Below are positions 8,446 through 15,525 of a stretch of DNA of 64,000 bases, piece by piece. The DNA comes from a virus. A model generated the notes under the pieces. The model worked only from the letters and a program-made list of their open reading frames with translations, did no database searches and was not told the DNA's origin. Where the stretch lies: IMG/VR virus record IMGVR_UViG_3300027816_000074, positions 1-64,000 of that record. One strand, written 5' to 3'. How positions within the stretch are numbered: the first letter of the stretch is position 1; each line of letters begins with the position of its first letter. A program made the translations under genes and the position numbers.

Positions 8446-8669
8446 TGGTATATAAAACAATTTCAACTGAAGTTGATGTAGATATCGACTTATCAGATTT
8501 TGACACTGAGGATTTGATTGAAGAACTAGAAAGTCGTGGTACCGGCGTCGATAGCTTCGGTGATGGTACTGAAGTTTTACAGACTATATACCAGAAGCGT
8601 AGACTAGGTAAAGATTATCAGCAAGAGCTAGACGAACTTATTTGGTTAGGATTAGGAAAAATTATATGA
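8445..8669 (+). CDS. small acidic protein, unknown
   Basis: 74 residues, very acidic in the first 40 (VDVDIDLSDFDTEDLIEELE), with a basic patch KRRLGK near residue 52. Start and stop overlap the neighbouring genes. Its stop TGA overlaps the clamp loader ATG (ATGA), which couples their translation. Small acidic proteins in T4-like early operons can act as DNA mimics or host inhibitors, but nothing specific is visible here. Confidence 0.55.
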   Translation: MVYKTISTEVDVDIDLSDFDTEDLIEELESRGTGVDSFGDGTEVLQTIYQKRRLGKDYQQELDELIWLGLGKII

Positions 8670-9589
8670 AAGAACTATGGGTAGAAAAGTATCGCCCGAA
8701 TACAATCGACGGATATGTCTTTAGAGATACTCATCAGCGAGAGCAAATTGAAAGTTGGATTAAGCAAGGCAGTATTCCACATTTGCTTTTTAGCGGTAAT
8801 GCTGGTATTGGAAAAACAACTCTAGCAAAAATACTGTTAAATGAATTAGAAATTAATGACTTAGATATTTTAGAAATCAATGCTAGTCGTACAAATAGTG
8901 TTGAAGATGTAAGAGACAAAATTGTAAACTTTGTACAAATGATTCCTTTTGGAAATTTTAAGGTGGTATTATTAGATGAAGCCGATTATCTTAGCCCTAA
9001 TGCACAAGCTGCTCTCCGCGGAGTTATGGAAGAGTATCATACAACTGCTCGTTTTATCCTCACCTGCAACTACCCTAATCGCATTATCCCTGCTATACAT
9101 TCACGATGTCAAGGATTTCACATTGAACGAACGGATATTACTGAGTTTACCGCTCGTGTTGCTACAATACTTGTTAGCGAAGAAGTTGATTTCGACTTGG
9201 ATACGCTTGACACGTTCGTAAAGGCAACGTATCCAGACTTACGTAAATGCATTAACACTGTTCAAATGAATAGTATGGATAAGTGTTTACATACTCCGGA
9301 AAAAGGAGACACTGGTGAACAAGACTACAAGTTGGAAATGGTAGAACTATTCAAAAAAGGAAAAATATCAGAAGCACGTAAGCTTGTATGCAGTCAGGCC
9401 AGACCTGAGGAAATGGAGGAAATTTTCCGATGGTTATATGACAACGTTAGTATATTCGGAGATGAAGAAAAGCAAGAAAAGGCTATTTTAATTATCAAAC
9501 AAGGACTAGTTGATCATACACTAGTTATTGATCCGGAAATTAACCTTGCAGCAACCTTAATTAGATTAAGTCATATTAATGAAATTTGA
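8666..9589 (+). CDS. sliding clamp loader ATPase (gp44-like)
   Basis: 307 residues (T4 gp44 has 319). AAA+ motifs are in place: Walker A GNAGIGKTT (44-52), Walker B VLLDEAD (101-107) and the SRC motif with the arginine finger (146-148). The N-terminus WVEKYRPNTIDGYV is diagnostic for clamp loader subunits. It opens the gp45-type clamp (32762-33493) and loads it at primer ends for the gp43 polymerase. ATG 8666 is chosen because it overlaps the upstream TGA and begins exactly at the family N-terminus. No gp62-like small subunit gene is evident next to it. Confidence 0.93.
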   Translation: MKELWVEKYRPNTIDGYVFRDTHQREQIESWIKQGSIPHLLFSGNAGIGKTTLAKILLNELEINDLDILEINASRTNSVEDVRDKIVNFVQMIPFGNFKVVLLDEADYLSPNAQAALRGVMEEYHTTARFILTCNYPNRIIPAIHSRCQGFHIERTDITEFTARVATILVSEEVDFDLDTLDTFVKATYPDLRKCINTVQMNSMDKCLHTPEKGDTGEQDYKLEMVELFKKGKISEARKLVCSQARPEEMEEIFRWLYDNVSIFGDEEKQEKAILIIKQGLVDHTLVIDPEINLAATLIRLSHINEI

Positions 9590-10016
9590 GCCAGAAGATC
9601 CAGCAAGAAAAAATCTTCTTCCATATCCAATTGATATTGGATCTCCTAAATTTGATTTAGTTCCCGTAACTAAGCAAAAAGATATCATGATCAATGTTGC
9701 CAGATTACATGCGCAACAAGAATATGATAGAATAATGGAACTGGTAAAGGTACTACAAAAGCAAGCAGAACAAATTAAACGTCGTTTAGAAATCACAGAT
9801 GCTGTTCATGCCGCAGAGTATCAATTCCAAGTATACCATAATCAAATATATTGGATAGCGTTTGATCATAAAATAAACAAGACTAGACTTTGCCATCAAG
9901 GCCCAAATGATTGGACGACTGGGGCTCCGGCACATTATGATTATATTGCTAGAGTAAAGTGGCTAGGAGATCATACTTGGTTAGAAGTTGACGATAATGG
10001 AAATCCAGTACCATGA
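9579..10016 (+). CDS. DUF2452-type conserved protein
   Basis: 145 residues, overlapping the clamp loader by 11 bases. The N-terminal third is a proline-containing segment, then a coiled coil (about residues 45-75). The C-terminus GPNDWTTGAPAHYDYIARVK matches what I remember of DUF2452, a family found in bacteria and T4-like marine phages with no known function. Its position between clamp loader and dCMP deaminase, where T4 has gp62, makes a replication role tempting, but it does not look like gp62. Confidence 0.6.
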   Translation: MKFEPEDPARKNLLPYPIDIGSPKFDLVPVTKQKDIMINVARLHAQQEYDRIMELVKVLQKQAEQIKRRLEITDAVHAAEYQFQVYHNQIYWIAFDHKINKTRLCHQGPNDWTTGAPAHYDYIARVKWLGDHTWLEVDDNGNPVP

Positions 10017-10492
10017 AACAAAAGTTTATTGATTTGTATATGGATTGGGCGAAACGTCTTGCTCAGTTAAGCTATGCAAAAAGATTACAAGTGGGAGCAG
10101 TGATTGTCAAAGATGATACTGTAATCAGTTACGGTTACAATGGTATGCCTGCAGATTGGAATAATGACTGCGAAGATCGTATATATGCCAACGAATGGAC
10201 TATTGATGCTGCTGAGTGGCAGTACACAGACGAAACTGGCAAACCGTATAATTTAAAAACTAAGCCAGAAGTGCTTCATGCAGAGTCAAACGCCATTAGC
10301 AAACTTGCTCGTAGTAGCAACAGTGGCGCTGGTGCTGATATTTTTATCACACATAGTCCATGTCTTGAATGTGCCAAACTTATATACCAATCAGGAATTG
10401 GGCGTGTTTATTACTGCCAAGACTATCGTGATCGTTCGGGAATTAATTTCTTATTATCTTCAGGAATATTGGTAAACAAAATAGGGGAGTAA
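10013..10492 (+). CDS. dCMP deaminase
   Basis: 159 residues. The zinc-dependent deaminase signature is HAE (89-91) with the proton-shuttling Glu90, and PCxxC (Cys117, Cys120). Residues 28-45 (VGAVIVKDDTVISYGYNGMP) match the dCMP deaminase substrate region, and the long insert with Cys53 resembles the T4 Cd structural insert. It converts dCMP to dUMP, the substrate of the ThyX encoded at 51504. ATGA overlap with the previous gene. Last gene of the early operon; its stop codon is inside the terminator loop. Confidence 0.88.
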   Translation: MKQKFIDLYMDWAKRLAQLSYAKRLQVGAVIVKDDTVISYGYNGMPADWNNDCEDRIYANEWTIDAAEWQYTDETGKPYNLKTKPEVLHAESNAISKLARSSNSGAGADIFITHSPCLECAKLIYQSGIGRVYYCQDYRDRSGINFLLSSGILVNKIGE

Positions 10493-10503
10493 TCTCCCCT
10501 ATT
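10480..10503. terminator. bidirectional terminator between dCMP deaminase and phoH
   Basis: A perfect 10-bp stem AATAGGGGAG (10480-10489) / CTCCCCTATT (10494-10503) with a 4-base loop, A/T-rich on both sides. It lies between two convergent genes and can stop both. Confidence 0.85.
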
Positions 10504-10506
10504 ATT

Positions 10507-11226
10507 TTAATCTCCGTAAATATCTAGAATTTCTTTTACTGCATTATGTCTTTCTATATCTAATTTGTCAAAGTGGACAATATCAAGATGTTCTAAATTT
10601 TGTTTTTGTTCAATTAAATTACAAAAATCCATCAATCCGTTGTCTCTTAATCTATCTGCTTGTGCCAGATCTCCTGTTACAACCATTTTAGAATTTTCTC
10701 CTAATCTAGTTAATAACATTTTCATTTGACTCTTTGTAGCATTTTGCATTTCGTCTGCTACAATATAAGAATTTTTAAAAGTTCGTCCTCGCATATACGC
10801 AAGCGGACTTATTTCGATCACTCCTTCCTCTAACATTTTAGCGATGTCTTTATTTTGATAATACTCAAGTAACACATCAAATATAGGTCTAGTCCAGGGC
10901 GCCATTTTTTCTTCTAATGTTCCTGGTAAAAATCCTAAATCTTCGTCTACTGAAATGGCGGGTCGTGTAATAACAATTTTTTCAACTCTTCCCTCTTGCA
11001 AATATTTGATTCCTGCTTGTACTGCCAACAGGGTTTTTCCTGTTCCAGCAGGCCCAACAGCAAACACTATGTCTTTTCTGCTATCTTTTAGTTTTGATAC
11101 ATAAGTTTCTTGGTGCTTGTTGCGAGGGATTAAAGATACTTGCTTCTTTTTAAGAGGCAAAAATGTTGGGAAATTGATTATATTATCTTCTGAGGTAAAA
11201 CGTTTTTTCACTCGTTGTTTACTCAT
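10507..11226 (-). CDS. phoH: PhoH-like ATPase
   Basis: 239 residues. P-loop GPAGTGKT (58-65), then ITRPA, and Walker B IVADEMQ (155-161) followed by TRLG and VVTGD, the standard PhoH order. PhoH-like proteins are nucleotide-binding ATPases often carried by marine phages; the precise role is unsettled (RNA metabolism and phosphate stress have been proposed). It is the only minus-strand gene for the first 28 kb and has its own long leader with hairpins that can hide the ribosome site. Confidence 0.9.
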   Translation of the reverse strand: MSKQRVKKRFTSEDNIINFPTFLPLKKKQVSLIPRNKHQETYVSKLKDSRKDIVFAVGPAGTGKTLLAVQAGIKYLQEGRVEKIVITRPAISVDEDLGFLPGTLEEKMAPWTRPIFDVLLEYYQNKDIAKMLEEGVIEISPLAYMRGRTFKNSYIVADEMQNATKSQMKMLLTRLGENSKMVVTGDLAQADRLRDNGLMDFCNLIEQKQNLEHLDIVHFDKLDIERHNAVKEILDIYGD

Positions 11227-11234
11227 TAAGTTCT

Positions 11235-11293
11235 CCTACTTTAAAGTAAAAGTAGGACTTGTAGGTACCCACCAGTAACTACAGAGGTCCTAC
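11235..11293 (-). promoter_or_regulatory. phoH leader with mutually exclusive hairpins
   Basis: In the phoH mRNA, GTAGGAC (11293-11287) can pair with GTCCTAC (11258-11252). The same GTCCTAC region can instead pair, as CCTACTTT (11256-11249), with AAAGTAGG (11242-11235), which runs into the AGGAG ribosome site. Either hairpin excludes the other, so the leader could switch phoH translation. Confidence 0.45.
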
Positions 11294-11349
11294 ACAGATA
11301 TTTAATGTTTTATCAAAATAATAATATAGTATGATATCGTTTAAAAGCA

Positions 11350-11357
11350 GATAAATA
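11350..11357 (+). promoter_or_regulatory. late promoter box (GATAAATA)
   Basis: GATAAATAA 26 bases upstream of the ATG at 11383, in the divergent gap with phoH. Confidence 0.55.
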
Positions 11358-11382
11358 ATTGTGCAAATTATAGGATCCAACA

Positions 11383-11922
11383 ATGCATGATATTTTAGAT
11401 GTAATAAAGAACGTCGAATCTCTTTATTCTACAAATAATAGCCTCTCTATTCTTAAAGATTTTGAGCGTGTTTTAGACGAAATGAATATGTATGTTTACG
11501 AAAATTGGGAAGACGGCGAGCTAGCCGAAGGACCTATCGTAGAAAGACATTGGATAACTGCTAGTTTTATGTGGCCTCACAAAAAAATGCCGGATCCAAT
11601 GGCAGCTAAAAGACTTCTTGAATACGGATGCAAAGTAAACTATAAAAAAAGTTCCTTAATTGAACCAAGACAAATTAAAACACCGGATGATGTAAGACCA
11701 GGAACTAGAAAAGGTAAACTAGATCGTACATCTATTTGGATTGTTGAAATCATGATGCCAAAAAAATTGGTAGAAGACATATACGAAGGTTATATGTCAA
11801 AATTAAAAGAAACTAAATTTGGTCGTACAAGTAAAGTTTCAGCTAGTCCTGCAGAGCCAGCAGATGCTACTGCAATGGCTGCTCCTGCTGCTCCTGCTGC
11901 TCCTGCTGCGCCGGCAGTATAA
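11383..11922 (+). CDS. unknown protein with Ala-Pro tail
   Basis: 179 residues. The first 140 are a mixed helical/strand domain (RHWITASFMWPHKKMPDP, then SIWIVEIMMPKKLVEDIYEG). The last 25 are low-complexity Ala/Pro made from tandem copies of a 9-base gctcctgct unit. It is driven by a late promoter box and followed closely by the 244-residue gene. A late, structural or assembly role is likely from the promoter type; no family is recognised. Ala-Pro tails also occur on the products of 13683 and 24921. Confidence 0.5.
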   Translation: MHDILDVIKNVESLYSTNNSLSILKDFERVLDEMNMYVYENWEDGELAEGPIVERHWITASFMWPHKKMPDPMAAKRLLEYGCKVNYKKSSLIEPRQIKTPDDVRPGTRKGKLDRTSIWIVEIMMPKKLVEDIYEGYMSKLKETKFGRTSKVSASPAEPADATAMAAPAAPAAPAAPAV

Positions 11923-11931
11923 AGGATTTAC

Positions 11932-12666
11932 ATGAATAGTTTAAACGAAGACCTACGCAAAGGCGATTTAAAATTACTAGTAGATAATATCTTTGAAGTT
12001 GACAGTTATGTTAGCAAAATGGGGTCTGACCAAGATGTATCAACGATCTCATTTACGGTAACTGGTCAAGCTGCTGCTAAAGATTTAGTTAAGTTTTTAG
12101 AAAACGGATATAGTTTTATTTTAGATGCTGACATAAGCTCAGGACAAGTAAAAGATGACAAATATAAAGTATTTGTAGAAATTGAAAGAAACAAAGATAC
12201 TGCTAAAAATATTACAGAGATGTTAGACGGTGTTGGTAAGTTAGCCGATGTTGAAAACTTTAAATTTAGATATTATAAAAGCTTTCAGTCTGAAGAAGCA
12301 GAAATGTCAAGATTAAATGAAATCATTCCTACTAGTCCAGATGCTTACGATTTAAGAATTAAAGAAAGTTATATGAACAATTTCAGTAACTTTTTTAATA
12401 GGAGTTTTATTGAAAATATTGATGTCAATGATGATACCCTGGTATTTCAAAAAATGTATGCTGAGCCTTTAAGAATGAAAATAAAAAACTTTGGACAGAA
12501 AAATGCTGTCTACGACAGTACACCTGGTGCATTCATGCTTGAAAGTAAAGACATGGCTGAAATCTTGTATCTAACAAAATATTTAGGCAACTATAATATT
12601 ACTAAAATTGGAAATACTTTTATTTTTGAAAATAACAATCATGCAGTATCTCTGGAGAAATTATAA
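11932..12666 (+). CDS. unknown late protein
   Basis: 244 residues, soluble, no signal peptide or membrane segment. The sequence alternates short strands and helices with several KNITEMLDGVGKLADVENF-like amphipathic stretches, and begins NEDLRKGDLKLLVDN. An AAAGGA site precedes ATG 11932. It overlaps the inner spanin-like gene by one base (TAATG), so it is expressed with the lysis genes. No family recognised; virion protein or assembly factor are the plausible classes. Confidence 0.45.
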   Translation: MNSLNEDLRKGDLKLLVDNIFEVDSYVSKMGSDQDVSTISFTVTGQAAAKDLVKFLENGYSFILDADISSGQVKDDKYKVFVEIERNKDTAKNITEMLDGVGKLADVENFKFRYYKSFQSEEAEMSRLNEIIPTSPDAYDLRIKESYMNNFSNFFNRSFIENIDVNDDTLVFQKMYAEPLRMKIKNFGQKNAVYDSTPGAFMLESKDMAEILYLTKYLGNYNITKIGNTFIFENNNHAVSLEKL

Positions 12667-13121
12667 TGTGGATGTTTAATTTTATACCTGATAGTTGGTT
12701 AATATGGTTAACTTATTCAATGTTAACAGTTGGTGTGGTTTTATATATTGCTAGTAAATTAATTTCCTGGATACCTATGATTAAAAACTACAAGATTCCT
12801 ATGGAACTTGTTGGTATTATTTTATACGGTGCTTCGGCATATTTTCTAGGAGGTTTTTCAAACGAAGAAAAATGGCAGCAACGTATAAAAGAATTAGAAG
12901 AACAAATTAGAGTAGCAGAAGAAAAAAGTCAACAAGTTAATACAGTAATTAAAGAAAAGATTGTGTATAGAACTAAAGTTATTAAACAAAAAGAAACTGT
13001 GTATGTTGATAAGATAAAAGAAATAGCCAAAGAAGTTGATGCTAAATGCGAAGTGGATCCTAGAGTGATTGAACTGTTAAATGAAGCATCTGAGAATCCG
13101 GTAAAAGGAGAAGATAAATGA
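12666..13121 (+). CDS. inner-membrane spanin-like protein (Rz-type)
   Basis: 151 residues. Two hydrophobic segments (about 8-38 and 45-62) are followed by a periplasmic-type coiled coil (EEKWQQRIKELEEQIRVAEE to KEIAKEVD) and a Cys-containing tail. The next gene is a small lipoprotein overlapping by 4 bases. This membrane-coiled-coil plus lipoprotein pairing is the hallmark of i-spanin/o-spanin pairs that fuse inner and outer membranes at the end of lysis. Two transmembrane segments rather than one is unusual for Rz, so holin-like activity is an alternative. Confidence 0.6.
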   Translation: MWMFNFIPDSWLIWLTYSMLTVGVVLYIASKLISWIPMIKNYKIPMELVGIILYGASAYFLGGFSNEEKWQQRIKELEEQIRVAEEKSQQVNTVIKEKIVYRTKVIKQKETVYVDKIKEIAKEVDAKCEVDPRVIELLNEASENPVKGEDK

Positions 13122-13384
13122 AATTTCCTATAATCCTCGTTAGTCTGATGTTAGTAGGATGTTCTACTCCAGTTCCTGTTAAAATGAAATTTCCGGATGT
13201 ACCATCTGAGTTATTAGAAGCTTGTCCAGATCTTGAAAAAGTTCCTGCAGGTACTAAACAATTAAGTACAACCGCAGAAGTGGTAATTAAAAATTATTCA
13301 AAATATCACGGGTGCAAAGGCAAAGTTGATGACTGGATTGAGTGGTACAAAAATCAAAAATCTATATCAGATTCAATAAAATAA
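13118..13384 (+). CDS. outer-membrane lipoprotein, o-spanin-like (Rz1-type)
   Basis: 88 residues. A short signal peptide ends in a lipobox LVGC (Cys15), so the mature protein would be a lipid-anchored 74-residue peptide. The mature part is Pro-containing near its start and has a CPDLEKVP...CKGKVDDWIEWY pattern with two conserved-looking cysteines, as in spanin partners of marine phages. It overlaps the membrane coiled-coil gene (ATGA). Together they should form the spanin complex and imply a Gram-negative host. Confidence 0.65.
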   Translation: MKFPIILVSLMLVGCSTPVPVKMKFPDVPSELLEACPDLEKVPAGTKQLSTTAEVVIKNYSKYHGCKGKVDDWIEWYKNQKSISDSIK

Positions 13385-13410
13385 TCAAAACTTGATTAGT
13401 TCCAAAATTG

Positions 13411-13419
13411 GATAAATAT
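13411..13419 (+). promoter_or_regulatory. late promoter box (GATAAATAT)
   Basis: GATAAATAT 24 bases upstream of ATG 13444, with an AAGGAAGGAG ribosome site between. Confidence 0.65.
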
Positions 13420-13443
13420 TAGCATATTAAGGAAGGAGCGATT

Positions 13444-13686
13444 ATGAACCTAAAATGGATCGTACTATTACCCGTTTTAATGTTCTTATCTGGATGTGAA
13501 GAGCGATACAGATATCCATGTCAAGACCCAGACAACTGGGAAGAAAAACAATGTAAAAAACCCTACTGTAGTGCCAATGGAACCTGTCCAGAAGACTTAA
13601 CAAACTACGAAAAAAAAAACGTAATGATTAATAAAGAAGGAAATGCTGTATTTGTACCAGCGCCAAGTAAAGGAGAATGTAAATGA
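13444..13686 (+). CDS. small Cys-rich lipoprotein
   Basis: 80 residues with signal peptide and lipobox LSGC (Cys18). The mature part has six more cysteines (CQDP, CKK, YCS, TCPE and the last Cys79) and no other recognisable feature, so disulphide bonding in the periplasm is likely. It has its own late promoter and a strong ribosome site, and overlaps the holin-like gene. A superinfection-exclusion or lysis-helper lipoprotein is possible. A run of ten A's near 13610 lies within it. Confidence 0.5.
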   Translation: MNLKWIVLLPVLMFLSGCEERYRYPCQDPDNWEEKQCKKPYCSANGTCPEDLTNYEKKNVMINKEGNAVFVPAPSKGECK

Positions 13687-14174
13687 TTAAAGAATTATGG
13701 GACGGACCAAGATATACGTCTGAAGAGCTTCAAGCTCGTTTAAAGTTTTTTATTGGTATAGTTCTAGGCCTAACACTATTTGGAATTGTTTTTGTAGTGT
13801 TATACAGTCTAATTTTTGTAACTCAACCAATGAATGGAATGAGCCCTGTTGATAATAAGTTTTTTGAACTCATTATACCTATCGCAACATTCTTAACTGG
13901 TACACTGTCTGGCATTATGCTAGCAGGTGACGACAAAGATTTAAGAATGAAAGCTATAGAAGCAGCTAATAAACCTCCTCCACCGAGTGCTCCTACACCT
14001 TCGCCGTCGATTTCACCAAGACCAGTTGGACCTAGTCCAATGATGCCTATGGCTGCTGCTCCGGCTGCAGGAATGGGAGTTGTTTCTGCTACGGGCGTTG
14101 GTGATCTTCCAGCTTTTGGAAAACCTGCTATTCCAAATACCCCGCTAGATGACACAATGAATCCATTAGAGTAG
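13683..14174 (+). CDS. holin-like two-segment membrane protein with Pro-rich tail
   Basis: 163 residues. A hydrophilic N-terminus is followed by two hydrophobic segments (about 21-46 and 63-82), then a soluble tail rich in Pro, Ala and Ser (about residues 97-150, beginning PPPPSAPTPSPS). It follows a lipoprotein and the spanin-like pair, which supports a lysis or envelope role. The topology suits a class II holin, but the long tail is unusual for one. Function is inferred from topology and context only. Confidence 0.45.
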   Translation: MIKELWDGPRYTSEELQARLKFFIGIVLGLTLFGIVFVVLYSLIFVTQPMNGMSPVDNKFFELIIPIATFLTGTLSGIMLAGDDKDLRMKAIEAANKPPPPSAPTPSPSISPRPVGPSPMMPMAAAPAAGMGVVSATGVGDLPAFGKPAIPNTPLDDTMNPLE

Positions 14175-14203
14175 TTGACATTGTGATTTTTGTAGTGTAT
14201 AAT
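14175..14203 (+). promoter_or_regulatory. sigma70 consensus promoter for dnaJ
   Basis: TTGACA (14175-14180), a 17-base spacer and TATAAT (14198-14203). Transcription should start at about 14209-14211, at the dnaJ ATG. Confidence 0.85.
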
Positions 14204-14210
14204 GTTTATC

Positions 14211-15041
14211 ATGAACCATTACGAAACTTTAGGAATCTCAGAAAACGCTAGTCAGGATGATGTTAAAAAAGCCTATAAAAAATTGGCTATGAAACATCAT
14301 CCCGACAGAGGCGGAGACACAAAATATTTTCAGTCATTATCCGAAGCATATGAAACTCTAAGCGACACACACAAGCGCAGAGAGTACGATATGAGTCGAA
14401 ACGGATCCCCCTTTATTAATATTAATACCGGAAATATGAATGATATTTTCGGATTCGGTATGGGAGATATGTTTGGCCATTTCTTTAGACACGAAATGCG
14501 TCAAAAAAATAGGGATCTAAATATTCAATGCACCATTACATTTAAACAAGCATTCACTGGAACTCAACTAGAAGCAAATTATAGGCTTCCGTCTGGTAAA
14601 GATCAAAGTTTAACCATTGATGTACCTCCTGGCATTGCTAACGGTCAAACCATTAGATATGCAAAATATGGAGACGATTCTTTCGCCCACCTACCTAGAG
14701 GCGATTTAAATGTTACTGTACTTGTTACACCTGATGAAAGATTTGAACGAAAAGGAGATGATATTTTTTCGCATCTCAAAATAAGCCCGTTTGAAGCTAT
14801 GACAGGGTGTATAAAAGAGATAACATCTGTTACTGATGAAATTAGTACTATTACTATTAATCCTGGAACTCAATCAAACAGTCATTATGTTAAAAGAGGA
14901 TTAGGATTTAGAAGTATTCATAACGGACAGTTAGGAAATTTTATTGTAGTAGTTGATATAGAAATACCAGCTATTACTGATCCAATTCTAAAAAACAAGA
15001 TACAGGAACTTCATGCTGAAATTACTCAAAAGCACAGATAA
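14211..15041 (+). CDS. DnaJ/CbpA-like co-chaperone
   Basis: 276 residues. An N-terminal J domain (HYETLGI... AYKKLAMKHHPDRGG) has the HPD motif at 30-32 that stimulates DnaK. It is followed by a Gly/Phe linker (about 60-85) and two C-terminal beta domains (VPPGIANGQTI, RGDLNVTV). There is no CxxCxGxG zinc finger, so it is CbpA-type. It would recruit host DnaK. ATG 14211 is chosen because an ATG at 14202 lies inside the -10 box. The transcript probably has no leader. First gene of a DnaJ-deformylase-ClpA operon. Confidence 0.88.
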   Translation: MNHYETLGISENASQDDVKKAYKKLAMKHHPDRGGDTKYFQSLSEAYETLSDTHKRREYDMSRNGSPFININTGNMNDIFGFGMGDMFGHFFRHEMRQKNRDLNIQCTITFKQAFTGTQLEANYRLPSGKDQSLTIDVPPGIANGQTIRYAKYGDDSFAHLPRGDLNVTVLVTPDERFERKGDDIFSHLKISPFEAMTGCIKEITSVTDEISTITINPGTQSNSHYVKRGLGFRSIHNGQLGNFIVVVDIEIPAITDPILKNKIQELHAEITQKHR

Positions 15042-15525
15042 TTTTTTAAAAGAAGTCTTACCAGACTTTGACTTTGATAATCCCGTTATTAATCCTCTAA
15101 CACTAGAAGAGGAAATGGTCAAGTTAATGGCAGAAGAAAACGGTATTGGTCTTGCTGCAAGTCAAGTAGGAGTCAATGCCAGGGTATTCGTTATGCATCT
15201 TAAAAATATGCCTGAAGTGTATACACCATTTGCTCTATTCAATCCTGTAATAATCAGTGCAAGTTCAGAACAAGTTGAAGATGAAGAAGGATGTTTAAGC
15301 TTTCCAGGATTATTTTTTAAAGTTAAAAGACCTAAAACTATAGTAGTCGAGTTTCTTGACAGAAATAAAAAATCTTATATACTAACACTAGAAGGAATCG
15401 ATGCTAGATGTTTTTTACACGAGTTGGATCATTTAAATGGTGTCTGTTTTACAGACCGAATAAGTAAATTAAAACTAGATTTAGCAATTAAAAAACAAAG
15501 GAAAAGATATGGTAGAACCAAGTGA
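15013..15525 (+). CDS. def: peptide deformylase
   Basis: 170 residues, overlapping dnaJ by 29 bases. All three family motifs are intact: GIGLAASQVG (44-53), EGCLSFP (92-98) with the metal-binding Cys94, and HELDH (136-140) with the catalytic Glu137. It removes the formyl group from new proteins. Phage deformylases are common in marine T4-like phages, where they are thought to speed turnover or maturation of selected proteins. Placed between dnaJ and clpA in one operon. Confidence 0.92.
   Translation: MLKLLKSTDNFLKEVLPDFDFDNPVINPLTLEEEMVKLMAEENGIGLAASQVGVNARVFVMHLKNMPEVYTPFALFNPVIISASSEQVEDEEGCLSFPGLFFKVKRPKTIVVEFLDRNKKSYILTLEGIDARCFLHELDHLNGVCFTDRISKLKLDLAIKKQRKRYGRTK

Noticed and set aside
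9579-10016. Identification as clamp loader small subunit gp62
   Set aside because: The position fits but the sequence matches a DUF2452-type pattern instead.
13608-13625. Run of ten A's in the 13444 lipoprotein gene, possible slippery site
   Set aside because: No downstream structure or conserved alternative frame product was seen, and the frame continues normally to the stop.
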